From CAYQMF01 sp964418595 (lineage in GTDB: Bacteria > Planctomycetota > UBA1135 > UBA2386): 64,000 nucleotides of DNA. Under the pieces are notes generated by a model that was given only the letters and a program-made list of their open reading frames with translations, searched no databases and was not told the DNA's origin. The DNA lies in the NCBI GenBank assembly GCA_964418595.1, contig CAYQMF010000017.1, positions 6,164-70,163 on the forward strand. The letters are read 5' to 3'. Both the position numbers and the translations under genes were made by a program. Shown piece by piece: positions 34,296 through 43,346 of this stretch. Positions within the stretch are counted from its first letter, which is position 1. Every line of letters begins with the position of its first letter.

Positions 34296-35566
34296 ACCCG
34301 CAGCGCTGCGGTCCGGAACCCCGAGAACACATCGCGCCGCCACGGCAGATAGAAGTTGCGCCAGGTGTTGCGCAGCATCCGGCCGCGCGACGAGAACGCC
34401 CCGCCGCGCAGGACGCGATGCGTGTGGAACCAAGGCGCGCTGTACGCCGCGTAGGGATCGGCGACGAAGCCGGGGTACGGCGCAAAGGTACTCGCCGTCC
34501 ACTCCCACACGTTGCCGCACATCTGCCGGCAGCCGGCGGGGCTGTCGCCCGCGGCGAACGCACCGACGTCGGCGCAACCGAGGTGGACGCCGTCGACGTT
34601 GGCGAGCGGCACCGCGGGTTGCGCGTCGCCCCAGGGTTGGGCGCGCTTCTCGGTGCCGCCGGCGGCCAGCTCCCACTCGATCTCGCTGGGCAGGCGACGA
34701 CCGGCGAAGCGGCAGTACGCCTCCGCCTCGTACCAGCTCACGCACACGACGGGACGATGCGGTTCGAGCGGAACCAGCCGATCGAAGTCAGCGCGCAGCC
34801 AGCCCGACGCGTCGCGCTGCCAGTAGCGCGGGTGCGCCGCCGCAACGCGCTCGCGCCACGCCCAGCCTTCCTCCGACCAGAACTCGCGCCGCTGGTAGCC
34901 GCCGGCGTCGACGAACGCGGCGTACTCGGCCTGCGTCACCGGCGCACGCGCCAGCGCGAACGGCGGCACGAACACCTCGTGCACCCACTTCTCGTTGTCG
35001 AAGACCGTCGTACCTGCACGCGGTTCGGCGCCGACCCGGAAGGTGTGGCCACCGCAGCAGACGTCGCCGGACAACGGCCCGCCGCCGGGCGCCGGCGTCG
35101 CGCGCAGCGCGGGCGCGGGCTGGCCCAACGCCTGGCGCGTGTAGAGGAACGCCTCGGCGTGCATGTCTTCGTGCTGGATCGCGAGCCACACGAAGTACGG
35201 ATCGAGCCGGTCGGCGCGGGCGAGCACCGCGTCGAGCACGTCACGGAGGTACGCGTGCGTGGCGTCGAGATCCTGGAGCGGGAGTTGCCAGCGCGTGCGG
35301 TGCGCCACCTCCGCCGAGTCGTACAGCGCGTCGGCCCCGGGCCGGCTCGACGGCACGCGGCCACCGTCGCGCAGCAGCCACCACTCCTGGAACCACGCGA
35401 CGTGCCCCAGCTCCCACAGCGGCGGGTTGACGTGCGGCAGGTACGGGACGGCGAGCCGATCGCCCTGCAGGTCGGCCGTCAACGCCAGCAAGCGCGCGCG
35501 CGCATCGCGCAGGTCGCGGAGCAGGCGCGCCGGCGCCGCACCGTCGTCATTCCGGATGGTCGCCAT
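34292..35566 (-). CDS. egtB: EgtB/SenA-family sulfoxide (or selenoxide) synthase
   Basis: 424 residues. A DinB-like N-terminal domain holds the iron ligands H55 (PPLWELGHVAWFQEWW) and H132, H136 (AIQHEDMHAEAF). The C-terminal domain is SUMF1/FGE-like (VPPFALARAPVTQAEYAAFV, CVSWYEAEAYCRFAGRRLPS, CGNVWEWTASTF, RVLRGGAFSSRGRML). EgtB joins trimethyl-histidine to a thiol with oxygen in ergothioneine synthesis. Classic EgtB reads more like SPTKWHLAHTTWFFE and HHEQQH. The form here (NPPLWELGHVAWFQ, QHEDMHAE, PGADALYDS) recalls the EgtB-related group that includes SenA, the selenoneine synthase. Its start lies within the egtD gene (20-base overlap), so both act in one pathway. Confidence 0.85.
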   Translation of the reverse strand: MATIRNDDGAAPARLLRDLRDARARLLALTADLQGDRLAVPYLPHVNPPLWELGHVAWFQEWWLLRDGGRVPSSRPGADALYDSAEVAHRTRWQLPLQDLDATHAYLRDVLDAVLARADRLDPYFVWLAIQHEDMHAEAFLYTRQALGQPAPALRATPAPGGGPLSGDVCCGGHTFRVGAEPRAGTTVFDNEKWVHEVFVPPFALARAPVTQAEYAAFVDAGGYQRREFWSEEGWAWRERVAAAHPRYWQRDASGWLRADFDRLVPLEPHRPVVCVSWYEAEAYCRFAGRRLPSEIEWELAAGGTEKRAQPWGDAQPAVPLANVDGVHLGCADVGAFAAGDSPAGCRQMCGNVWEWTASTFAPYPGFVADPYAAYSAPWFHTHRVLRGGAFSSRGRMLRNTWRNFYLPWRRDVFSGFRTAALRV

Positions 35567-36557
35567 CGGAAGGTCGCAGGAGCGACACGCTGAAGCGACC
35601 GGCGCCGTCCGACCAGCGAGCGTCGGTCACCATGCCGGCAGCGCACGCCAAGGCATCGAGTTCGGCGGGTGAGTACTTGTAGGAGTTCTCGGTGTGCACC
35701 GCCTCGCCCACAGCGAAGTCGACCGCGATGTCCAGCGCGCGCAGGCGCACCCGTTGGGCGCGCCGGCTCACGAGGTGCATCTCGATCCGACCGGCATCGG
35801 CGAGCCAGGTCGCGCGATGTGCGAAGGCGTCGAGGTCGAAGTCGGCGTCGAGTTCGCGGTTGATCCGCGCCAGCAGGTTGAGGTTGAACCGCGCGGTCAC
35901 ACCGGCGGCGTCGTCGTACGCGGCCTCGAGCACGCTGCGCTCCTTGCGCAGGTCGGCGCCGAGCACGAGGCGGTCGCCGCGGCCCATCGTGGCGCGCACT
36001 CGCGCCAGGAATGCCGCCGCATCCGCGCGGTGCAGGTTGCCGACGTTGCTGCCGAGCCAGAGCACGAGCTTGCGGGCGCCGGTGAGGCGCGCCACGATCG
36101 GCAGGCCTGCGTCGTACTCCGCTGCCACCGCCTGGATGGAGAGGCCGGCAAACTCCGCGAGCAACGCGTGCGCGCTGTCGGTGAGCGCCACCCGGCAGAT
36201 GTCGAGTGGCACGTAGCGCAGGTGCGTCGTCCGAGCCAGGGCCGCGGCGATGAGGATCCGGGTCTTGCGGCAACTGCCGCTCCCCAGTTCGACGATGACC
36301 GAGTCCGACGGCACGCTCGCCACGATCGCGCCGGCGTGACGCCGCAGGATCTCGTCCTCCGCGCGGGTCAAGTAGTACTCGGGCAGCTCGCAGATCTGGT
36401 CGAACAGGGCGGAGCCAGCGTCGTCGTAGAAGAAGCAGCAGGGAATGTACTTCGGCGTCGACGTGAGCCCGGTGCGCACCGCCTGCGCGAGTTCCTCGCG
36501 GCGCGTGCCGGTCGTGCGGTCGAGGAGTTGCAGGCGGTCGAGATCGCGGTTGCCCAT
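35547..36557 (-). CDS. egtD: L-histidine N-alpha-methyltransferase EgtD
   Basis: 336 residues from ATG 36557. It begins TPKYIPCCFFYDDAGSALFD and EYYLTRAEDEILRRHA, the family's substrate-binding start. The SAM site is SVIVELGSGSCRKTRIL, and LVLWLGSNVGNL, GDRLVLGADLRKE and NRELDADFDLDAFAHRATW follow the EgtD pattern. The enzyme adds three methyl groups to histidine, giving hercynine, the precursor of ergothioneine and selenoneine. The ATP-grasp gene ends 23 bases upstream and the EgtB-type gene starts inside this gene. Confidence 0.93.
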   Translation of the reverse strand: MGNRDLDRLQLLDRTTGTRREELAQAVRTGLTSTPKYIPCCFFYDDAGSALFDQICELPEYYLTRAEDEILRRHAGAIVASVPSDSVIVELGSGSCRKTRILIAAALARTTHLRYVPLDICRVALTDSAHALLAEFAGLSIQAVAAEYDAGLPIVARLTGARKLVLWLGSNVGNLHRADAAAFLARVRATMGRGDRLVLGADLRKERSVLEAAYDDAAGVTARFNLNLLARINRELDADFDLDAFAHRATWLADAGRIEMHLVSRRAQRVRLRALDIAVDFAVGEAVHTENSYKYSPAELDALACAAGMVTDARWSDGAGRFSVSLLRPSDGDHPE

Positions 36558-36580
36558 GTGCGTGCGCGGCGCGCGTGACG

Positions 36581-37846
36581 TCACGAGACGACGAAGGGGA
36601 GCGTAGCGACGGCGGCGCGCGCACGCTCGTACGCAGCTTGCGGCTCGGCGGGGTGGCAAGCCAGCGCCCACGCGAGGTGTGGATGGGTTTCGGGGTGTGG
36701 TGCCGCGTGCAGTTCGCAACCCTCGCTCACCGACAGGCCGACGCGCACGCCGGTCGCACGCAGCGCGGCGGCGCCCGGCACCGAGACCACGCGCCCCCCG
36801 GTGAGCCAGTTGCGGTAGGCGAGGGCATGGCAGCCGTGCGGCGCGTTCGGCACCTCGGGTCGCTCCCCGAGCGCGAGCGCGATCGCGTGCTGGACCGGCT
36901 CGACGCCGAGGCCGGCGGCGAACAGTTCGCCGTAGCCGTCGTCTTCACCGAGCCGCCCGTTCACTTCGATCACGCGCGGACCCTCGGGGCCGGCGCGCAG
37001 TTCGACCGCGAAGCCCGCGTCGCACAGACCAACCGCCCGGATCGCCGCCGTGGCCGTGGCGAGGATCGCGGCCTCGTCGGCGCGCCCCGACGGCAGGATG
37101 TAGCCGTCGATGTAGAACAGCGGCGGTGGCGTCATGCGCTGCGCGAGCACGCCGTACGGCCGCGGCGTCGTGCCCACCGCCACGCCGTCGACCTCGACCG
37201 GATCGCCGTCGGCGAACCGCTCGACCAGGAACATCGCCGTCGGGTCGAGGCCGAGATCGAGGTTGCCCGCGCGCGCGAACGCGACCAGCCGCGCGACGTC
37301 GGGCGAAACCGTGATGCCGTGGCGGACGCGCGCGACGGCCGCATCGATCTCCACCTCCGTTCGCACCAGGGTGACGAGGCGACTCATGGCGGAGGCCACC
37401 GCCTTGAGCACCACCGGGTAGCGGCCGGCTGCGAAAGCGCGCACCTCGCGCGCCGAGGTCGCAAGGGCGAACTCCGGTTGTGCCACGCCCCGCGCCGCCA
37501 GCCTCGCGCGCGTGATGTGCTTCGCTGCACAGGCGAGCGCCGCGGTGCGCGAGGCGCCGGGCAGGTCGCGCTGGGCGCACAGCAGGGCGCCCGGCAAAGC
37601 CGCGGCTTCGGACTGGACGAGCACGGCGTCGAAGCGGTGCGCCGCGAGAGCAGCGAGCACCGCGCCGATCTCCGCCGGCGGCGGGATCTCGATGACTCCT
37701 GCGAAGTGCTCGGCATCGACCGGCTCGATGCAGTCGTCGGCGAGAACGACGTGGATGTCGCGGTCGCGGAGCCACGGCGCGAGGCGATCGATCTGCGCGC
37801 GGCGCTGCGACAGCGAGCCTGGGTAGAGCGCGAGCAGGCGGGGCAT
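36581..37846 (-). CDS. ATP-grasp ligase in the egtD operon
   Basis: 421 residues from ATG 37846; the frame continues upstream but only as Arg-rich antisense of other genes. ATP-grasp features: FAAGRYPVVLKAVASAMSR, AMFLVERFADGDPVEVDG, and the metal-binding end GPRVIEVNGRLGEDDGYG with the E-x-N pair. The N-terminal ~100 residues are a pre-ATP-grasp Rossmann part. These enzymes couple a carboxylate to an amine. The position directly before egtD and the same strand suggest it works on hercynine, ergothioneine or a precursor, for example making a gamma-glutamyl or other amide. The substrate is unknown. Confidence 0.8.
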   Translation of the reverse strand: MPRLLALYPGSLSQRRAQIDRLAPWLRDRDIHVVLADDCIEPVDAEHFAGVIEIPPPAEIGAVLAALAAHRFDAVLVQSEAAALPGALLCAQRDLPGASRTAALACAAKHITRARLAARGVAQPEFALATSAREVRAFAAGRYPVVLKAVASAMSRLVTLVRTEVEIDAAVARVRHGITVSPDVARLVAFARAGNLDLGLDPTAMFLVERFADGDPVEVDGVAVGTTPRPYGVLAQRMTPPPLFYIDGYILPSGRADEAAILATATAAIRAVGLCDAGFAVELRAGPEGPRVIEVNGRLGEDDGYGELFAAGLGVEPVQHAIALALGERPEVPNAPHGCHALAYRNWLTGGRVVSVPGAAALRATGVRVGLSVSEGCELHAAPHPETHPHLAWALACHPAEPQAAYERARAAVATLPFVVS

Positions 37847-37940
37847 CGGCGGAAGGGTAGCGGATGCCGGCGCCGATCCGCGCGACGCGGCGCAACCCGA
37901 GCTTGTGACTACGGGGGCGGCGCGATACACCCGGCCTGCC

Positions 37941-38243
37941 ATGAGCGACCACACGCCGCGTCGAGACCTCGTCGAGCGCAACCCGGACGGGACGCTGACC
38001 AAGGAGACGATGAAGCGGGCGATGAAGGCCTTCCGCAAGCGCCTCAAGCTCGCGCGCCTCGACGACGAGTCGCGCCTCGGTCGCAACCCGATGACCACCG
38101 GCGGCAAGTCGGCCATCTGCGCGGTGCGACCACCGGAGCAGTACCCGCCCGAGGTCTGGAAGGAACTCGCAGCCAAGGGCCGGCTGATCGAGCTGGAGAC
38201 GAACCTGTTCCAGATCGTGGAGCAGGGCGACGGCGAGGACTGA
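37941..38243 (+). CDS. Small conserved-looking basic protein, unknown
   Basis: 100 residues from ATG 37941 (an in-frame start at 37905 adds 12 residues). It is highly charged: DLVERNPDGTLTKETMKRAM, KAFRKRLKLARLDDESRLGR and NPMTTGGKSAICAVRPPEQY. It ends with PPEVWKELAAKGRLIELET. I do not recognise a named family, but the sharp mix of charged helix and a conserved-looking GGKSAICAVRPP motif suggests a real cytosolic protein. It is divergent from the ATP-grasp gene and convergent with the SanA-like gene. Confidence 0.6.
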   Translation: MSDHTPRRDLVERNPDGTLTKETMKRAMKAFRKRLKLARLDDESRLGRNPMTTGGKSAICAVRPPEQYPPEVWKELAAKGRLIELETNLFQIVEQGDGED

Positions 38244-38252
38244 GCGAAGCCC

Positions 38253-38891
38253 TCAGTCGTGCGGCACCACCGCCTCGGTGCCGAGCACGAACACGTCGAG
38301 CCACGCCCGGATCCGCGCGAGCACCTCGCGCGCCTGGTTGCGCAGCATCGTCCTGCGCCGGTACGTCCGACCCTCCGGGGCGACGACCCCGGTGACCGCC
38401 AGCCCATGGGTGTTGCCGAGGAACACGGCGCGCGGCACGTGGAACCCGTTCGACACCACGAGCGCGCGCGTGAGTCCGAACGTGTCGCGCGCCCGGTGCA
38501 TCGAGTCGAGCGTGCGCATCCCCCACGGATCGAGCTGGATCGCCGCCGCGGGCACGCCGTGCGCCAGCAGGTAGCGCTGCATCACCGCCGGCTCGTCGTA
38601 GTTCGCGCTGCTGTGCGCGTCGCCGCTCAGCAGCAGGCGCCGGACCGTGCCGCGCCGCAGCAGCTCCGCCGCGGCCGCGAGGCGATCCTCGAGCATCGCC
38701 GACGGCCGGCCGTCCTCGTGGATGCGCGCCCCGAGCACGATCGCCACCTCGCACGACGGCGCCGTCTCGATCGTGCAGACATCCCCGCCCGGCGCCCACA
38801 GCACGTGCTGGTGCGCGGCGAGCGGCGGCAGGACGAGAATCGCCGCGGACCACAGCAGGCGACGCAGCCAGCGCCGGCGGCGGGTCTTCAC
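38253..38891 (-). CDS. SanA/ElyC-like DUF218 membrane protein
   Basis: 212 residues: an Arg-rich start and one membrane helix (LLWSAAILVLPPLAAHQHVL), then the DUF218 fold. Motifs are EVAIVLGARIHEDGRPSAML, RRLLLSGDAHSSANYDEPAV, LDPWGMRTLDSMHRARDTFG and ALVVSNGFHVPRAVFLG. This order matches SanA/YdcF/ElyC proteins, which influence the cell envelope in enterobacteria. Its ATG overlaps the 3' end of the caspase-SUMF1 gene (38888-38891), so the two are an operon. Confidence 0.85.
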   Translation of the reverse strand: MKTRRRRWLRRLLWSAAILVLPPLAAHQHVLWAPGGDVCTIETAPSCEVAIVLGARIHEDGRPSAMLEDRLAAAAELLRRGTVRRLLLSGDAHSSANYDEPAVMQRYLLAHGVPAAAIQLDPWGMRTLDSMHRARDTFGLTRALVVSNGFHVPRAVFLGNTHGLAVTGVVAPEGRTYRRRTMLRNQAREVLARIRAWLDVFVLGTEAVVPHD

Positions 38892-41800
38892 AGCGACCGC
38901 GCGATGCGGAACCCGATGCCCGCGAAGCTGTAGCCGGGCGCCCCGCCGTTGCGGTTGCTCACGCGCACGAACTGCGGCGCCGAATCGAAGGACAGGCCAC
39001 GCGACACGCGCGCCGCGCCAACGAGGGCCATCGGGCCCCGCGGGTCGATCACGACGGCTTCGTTCACCCGGTAGCCGTCGGATGTGTAGGCGTCGCTACA
39101 CCACTCCCACGCGTTGCCGAGCATGTCGTGGAAGCCCCAGGGGTTGGGAGCGAAGGAGCCGACCGGAGCGAGCAGGGCGTGCCCGTCGTCGAACCCGAAC
39201 ACCGACCACCCCGCGAAGCGCGCCTTGGCACGCGCATCGACGACGTTGGCGTGGCCCTTGGCGGCGGCAGCGTCGTCGCCCCAGTAGCACAAGCTCGTCG
39301 TGCCGGCGCGGCAGGCGTACTCCCACTCGGCCTCCGTGGGCAGGCGGATCGTCAACTGGAGCGTGAGCTTGCCGTGCGCCCAGCGGACGTACGCCTGCGC
39401 ATCGGTCCAACTGATGTGTACGGCCGGCCAGTCGTCGCGCGCCTTGACCCCGAGGCCCGGGAACGGATCCGCCCAGCAGGCGCCCGCCACCGATTCGAAG
39501 GCGCCGCTCGGCACGAGCGTGAGGCCCGCGCCTTCCTGCTCCGCGGTGGTCTTGTAGCCCGTTGCCTCCGCGAACACGCGCCACTGCCCAATCGTGATCT
39601 CCGTCTCGCCCAGGTAGAAGGGCTTGGTCAGGCGCACGCGGTGCACGGGCTTCTCGTCGTCGTCGCCCTTCTCGGATCCCATGAGGAACTCGCCCGGTTC
39701 GACGAGGCGGAGCACCACGCCAGTGCGCTTGTCGCGCACGCGGCGCGCCTGCGGCACCGATTTGCCGACGGTCGCATCGAGCACTTCGCGATCCCATCCG
39801 AACAACACCGTCCCAGGCGGCAGAGGGGTCGGCGCAGTAGGCCGGTCCGGCTCGGCAGGCTTCGTCGCGTCGGGTTTGTCGCTCGTGTCCGGGGGCGCCA
39901 CCGGCTTCACGCCGACCCGGAACTGGCTCAGGGCGAGGAACAGCGACCGGTTGCGCAGCTCCTGGGCCGCGGCGACGCCGGCCGGCGAGGCGGCCAGGGC
40001 CTCGTCCTTGAGGAGGCGTTCGACGTAGCGGCGCGCCCGCGCCGAGTTGTAGCGCAGCGCGACCGTGTAGCTCTCGAGCGCCTTTGTCGCGTCGCCGTCG
40101 GCCTCGTGCTGGCTGCCCGCGCCGACGTGCCGCGCGAAGAGGCGGGCCCGGATCTCGATGGTCTGCTCGTCGATGCGGACGCCGTAGTGCGGGTTCGCCT
40201 GGATGCGGGCGGCCTGATACAGCTCGAGCGCCTTCTCCAGGTCGCCGTCGGCGAACGCCTGGTTGCCGGCCTCGAACCCGCGACGGACTTCCAGCGGCAC
40301 GCGCTCGCGGGTCAGCTCCGCGAGGAGACGCTCGATCTCGTCGGCGTTGCGCACCTGCGGCTTCGCCTCCCACCACGCGACCACGTCGTCCGCACCCGGC
40401 CACTGGCCCGCCGTGCGGCCGAGTTCGAGGGCGCGCTCGAGCGTGTGCCGCGCCCAGTTGCCATCGACGTAGCTGCGCCACTGGTCGAGGATCGCACTGG
40501 TCTGCTGCACGCCGGCGAGCGCCACGCGGGCGAGTTCCCACTTGCCCTCGGCGATCCGCTGGCGCGCCGTCGCCCACTCCGACTGATCGAAGCGATCGCT
40601 CAGCGTGGGCTCCGTCCGCGGCGCCGCCTCATCGGTCAGCGCGGCGGCGGTGGGATCGGCGCCCAGCGCGTCCAACGCTGCCTTGTCGAGCGCGATCACG
40701 AGGTCGGCCACCGGAATGCCGCTGTACCGACCGGCCCGGTCGCGCAACCACGCCGCGGGAGTGAGCGTCGGAGTCGCGGTCTGCACCACGCGCGACGCGT
40801 GCACGACCTGCACCTTCAGCTCCCGCAGACTCGGCACGCGCAACAAGAACGCACCGTCGCGATCGCTACGGGCTTCGAGCACGTGGTACTCGCCGCGAGC
40901 ACCGGTGACCGTCGCCCGCACGTGCACCATGCGCGGCGGGGTCAACCGTCCGCGTACGACGGTAACTTCCGGCAACAGCGGCACGACCAGCTCCCGGTCG
41001 GCCTCCGCATCGCCCAGCGCCAAGGCCTCCGTGCGCGTGAGGTAGCCGTCGGCGCGGATCTCGAGCTGGTGGCTGCCTGGCGCGCCCGCCAGCCGGGCCT
41101 GCGCGTCGGTGATCGCGTGCTCCGTGTCGTCGAGCACGACCCGGCCGCCCTCGATCCGCCCCCCGGTCAGCGCATCGAGCAGGCGCACACGGAAGCCGAC
41201 GCGGCGCGGCACCACGAGGTTGGGCAGGGCGGCGCGGCGCTCGGCCTTCTCGGGCTCGAGCAGTTCCGGCTCCTGCACGTTGCGCGTGCCGCGCAGCGTG
41301 AGATCGCGCGCCTGCTTGAACACCTCGACCAGCGTCGACGTCGCCGCCTGCTGGGCGCGCATCTGCAGGGCCTCGATGAACGCGCCGCTGAACGCGAACA
41401 GTTCGCCGCCGCTCCCCGCGGCCACCAGCCGACCGAGCTTCGCGCCGAACAGTTGCCAGGCGTCGTCGCGCACTCCCACCGCGTCGCCGGGCGGCGCCCC
41501 GACGTTGGGGCGACACGCATCGACCAGCAGCATGGTGGAGAGATCGACGCCACGCTTGCTCGCCGCCTGCTGCGCCTGCCGCAGCCAGGCCAGCAGCTGG
41601 GCCTGGCCGATGGCGGGCTGGAAGCGCTCGCCGGCACGCTGGCTGTAGTAACCGAGCAGCCGCTGCTCCTTCTGCTCGGTCCAGCCGTGTCCGACCCAGG
41701 CCACGATCAGCATCGCCGGCCGCGCCGCGCTCTCCGCAGCGCCGATCCGGGCGGCGAGGGTCGCGATCGCGTCCTCGACCGCGCCGGCGTGCACGCGCTC

Positions 41801-42082
41801 GCCGGAGAGCATCACCACGGAGTCGCGGGCGACGCCGCCGTGCTTCACGAGCGCGTCGCGCAGCAGCTCACCGCTGCGCCTGGCGCTGGGCAGGTTCCAG
41901 GTCGGGTCGGCGCGGTACTCGTCGGCGGTGACGATCACCGCGCCACGGGTCGCGGCGCCGACGACGGTGGCGTTCTCCCAACGCAGTGGATGCTCCGGCA
42001 GGAACTCGGCGAACTCCTGGCCACGGAGCACCGCGGTCGCGCAGGCGAGAGCGAGGAGAGCGAAGGGAATGGGCGAGGTCAT
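38888..42082 (-). CDS. Secreted caspase-like protein fused to a SUMF1 domain
   Basis: 1064 residues from ATG 42082 (a GTG 15 bases upstream would be longer), with a signal peptide (MTSPIPFALLALACATAVLRG). The N-terminal third is a caspase-fold (peptidase C14) domain with the His-Cys dyad H132 (IVAWVGHGWTEQ) and C190 (LSTMLLVDACRPN). The centre has beta domains and TPR-like helices (ELYQAARIQANPHYGVRIDE). The last ~250 residues are an SUMF1/FGE-like domain (EFLMGSEKGDDDEKPVHRVR, MLGNAWEWCSDAY). The catalytic Cys pair of true FGE is not clear. Such orthocaspase fusions occur in planctomycetes; activity and substrate are unknown. Confidence 0.85.
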   Translation of the reverse strand: MTSPIPFALLALACATAVLRGQEFAEFLPEHPLRWENATVVGAATRGAVIVTADEYRADPTWNLPSARRSGELLRDALVKHGGVARDSVVMLSGERVHAGAVEDAIATLAARIGAAESAARPAMLIVAWVGHGWTEQKEQRLLGYYSQRAGERFQPAIGQAQLLAWLRQAQQAASKRGVDLSTMLLVDACRPNVGAPPGDAVGVRDDAWQLFGAKLGRLVAAGSGGELFAFSGAFIEALQMRAQQAATSTLVEVFKQARDLTLRGTRNVQEPELLEPEKAERRAALPNLVVPRRVGFRVRLLDALTGGRIEGGRVVLDDTEHAITDAQARLAGAPGSHQLEIRADGYLTRTEALALGDAEADRELVVPLLPEVTVVRGRLTPPRMVHVRATVTGARGEYHVLEARSDRDGAFLLRVPSLRELKVQVVHASRVVQTATPTLTPAAWLRDRAGRYSGIPVADLVIALDKAALDALGADPTAAALTDEAAPRTEPTLSDRFDQSEWATARQRIAEGKWELARVALAGVQQTSAILDQWRSYVDGNWARHTLERALELGRTAGQWPGADDVVAWWEAKPQVRNADEIERLLAELTRERVPLEVRRGFEAGNQAFADGDLEKALELYQAARIQANPHYGVRIDEQTIEIRARLFARHVGAGSQHEADGDATKALESYTVALRYNSARARRYVERLLKDEALAASPAGVAAAQELRNRSLFLALSQFRVGVKPVAPPDTSDKPDATKPAEPDRPTAPTPLPPGTVLFGWDREVLDATVGKSVPQARRVRDKRTGVVLRLVEPGEFLMGSEKGDDDEKPVHRVRLTKPFYLGETEITIGQWRVFAEATGYKTTAEQEGAGLTLVPSGAFESVAGACWADPFPGLGVKARDDWPAVHISWTDAQAYVRWAHGKLTLQLTIRLPTEAEWEYACRAGTTSLCYWGDDAAAAKGHANVVDARAKARFAGWSVFGFDDGHALLAPVGSFAPNPWGFHDMLGNAWEWCSDAYTSDGYRVNEAVVIDPRGPMALVGAARVSRGLSFDSAPQFVRVSNRNGGAPGYSFAGIGFRIARSL

Positions 42083-42148
42083 CGGCGGAGAGGCCACAGC
42101 CTAACCTGCTCGCTTGCGCGCGCACGCCGCGACGTCGAGACTCCGGGC

Positions 42149-43321
42149 ATGTCCGAGTCTCGTCCGATGCACTGGTGGTCGTACTGCAGCATCCTGCTCA
42201 TGGTCGCGACCGCGGTCACGCTTCCTGCGCAGGAGGAGCGGACGATCGATGGCCAGCGTTGCTGGGTGGCCAGCGGCGAGGCCGAAGGCGACACGCCCGA
42301 TGCCGCCAAGGAGGCTGCCGTCGCCGCGGCGCGGGCGCGCCTGCTCGCCTTCCGGGGCACGCGCATCAGCCGCGAGGTCTCGCAGACCTGGCGGGAGCAG
42401 ATCGCGCAGCGCGGCAAGCAGGACGCCACCGGCACCTACGACGAAACCACCGAGAGCCGCCTGCGCGAGACGGTGACCGGCGAGCTGCGCGGGTCGTTCG
42501 TGGTCACCAGTCGCGCCGAGCGCCGCACCGGCGCGCGCTTCGCCGGCAGCGCCGAGGTCGCCTGCCCGGAGCGCACCCTCCTGCCGCACCGGCGGCTGAC
42601 CACGCTGCACGCGGAGAAGACTGCGGTGCTGGCCGACTACCTGCAGCTCGCGCAGGAGTACGAGGTCGACGAACCAGGACTCGCGGAGCAGACCCTGCAG
42701 CTCGCCTGGGCGCGCTTCGCCACGTCGCAGGCCGCCCTCGCCATCGCCCAGCGGGCGATGCGCGCGGAACGCGACGGCGACGCGCTGCTGTTCGCGGAGA
42801 TGGCGGCGGAGAAGGCAGGCGATGACGGGGCGGTGAAGCAGGCTGCGCTCGACGTCGTGCGCGCGGTGCGCGCTCGCGTGCCCCGGGTCGAAGCGCTGGT
42901 GCAGGATCTCCTGCGCGCGGCGCAGGCCCGCAACACGCCCCAGCTCCTCAGCGCCACCCTGACCATGGAACCCGGGCGCGCCCTGATCGGCTGGCAGGTC
43001 GACGACGCGGCGTCGGCGCGGCTCCTGAAGACCTGGGTCGACCACGAGCTGACGTTGCACTGGTCGTACCGCAGCGACGACGCTGCGAAGGTGACGTTCG
43101 CGTGGCCGCCCGCCACGCCGAGCGCGATGCCGTCGACCCTGATCGTGTGGCGCATCGCCGCGGACAGTCCGCTGTGGCAGGAACTCGAGAAGGTCACCAA
43201 CCGCGCGTGGCCGCGCACCGGCGAGGTGGCGGAGGCGGATCGATTGACCTTGCGCGACCTGGTGCGCGCACTCATCGCGTCGCCGGCGCCGGCGGCGATC
43301 GTGCGCTTGCCGGACCGCTAG
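42149..43321 (+). CDS. Secreted protein of unknown function (LPP20/FlgT-like start)
   Basis: 390 residues from ATG 42149, divergent from the caspase-SUMF1 gene (66-base gap, so perhaps shared regulation). It has a signal peptide (HWWSYCSILLMVATAVTLPAQ). The next part, QRCWVASGEAEGDTPDAAKE plus AAVAAARARLLAF, resembles the helical start of LPP20/FlgT-like surface proteins. The rest is helical with a C-terminal beta-rich region (ATLTMEPGRALIGWQVDD). I cannot assign a function. Confidence 0.6.
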   Translation: MSESRPMHWWSYCSILLMVATAVTLPAQEERTIDGQRCWVASGEAEGDTPDAAKEAAVAAARARLLAFRGTRISREVSQTWREQIAQRGKQDATGTYDETTESRLRETVTGELRGSFVVTSRAERRTGARFAGSAEVACPERTLLPHRRLTTLHAEKTAVLADYLQLAQEYEVDEPGLAEQTLQLAWARFATSQAALAIAQRAMRAERDGDALLFAEMAAEKAGDDGAVKQAALDVVRAVRARVPRVEALVQDLLRAAQARNTPQLLSATLTMEPGRALIGWQVDDAASARLLKTWVDHELTLHWSYRSDDAAKVTFAWPPATPSAMPSTLIVWRIAADSPLWQELEKVTNRAWPRTGEVAEADRLTLRDLVRALIASPAPAAIVRLPDR

Positions 43322-43346
43322 CGCGACACGCGGCCGTTCAGGTGAT

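Noticed and set aside
37941..38243. Small basic protein as a ribosomal or DNA-binding protein
   Set aside because: Charge alone is not enough. No known motif was found, so it is left as unknown.
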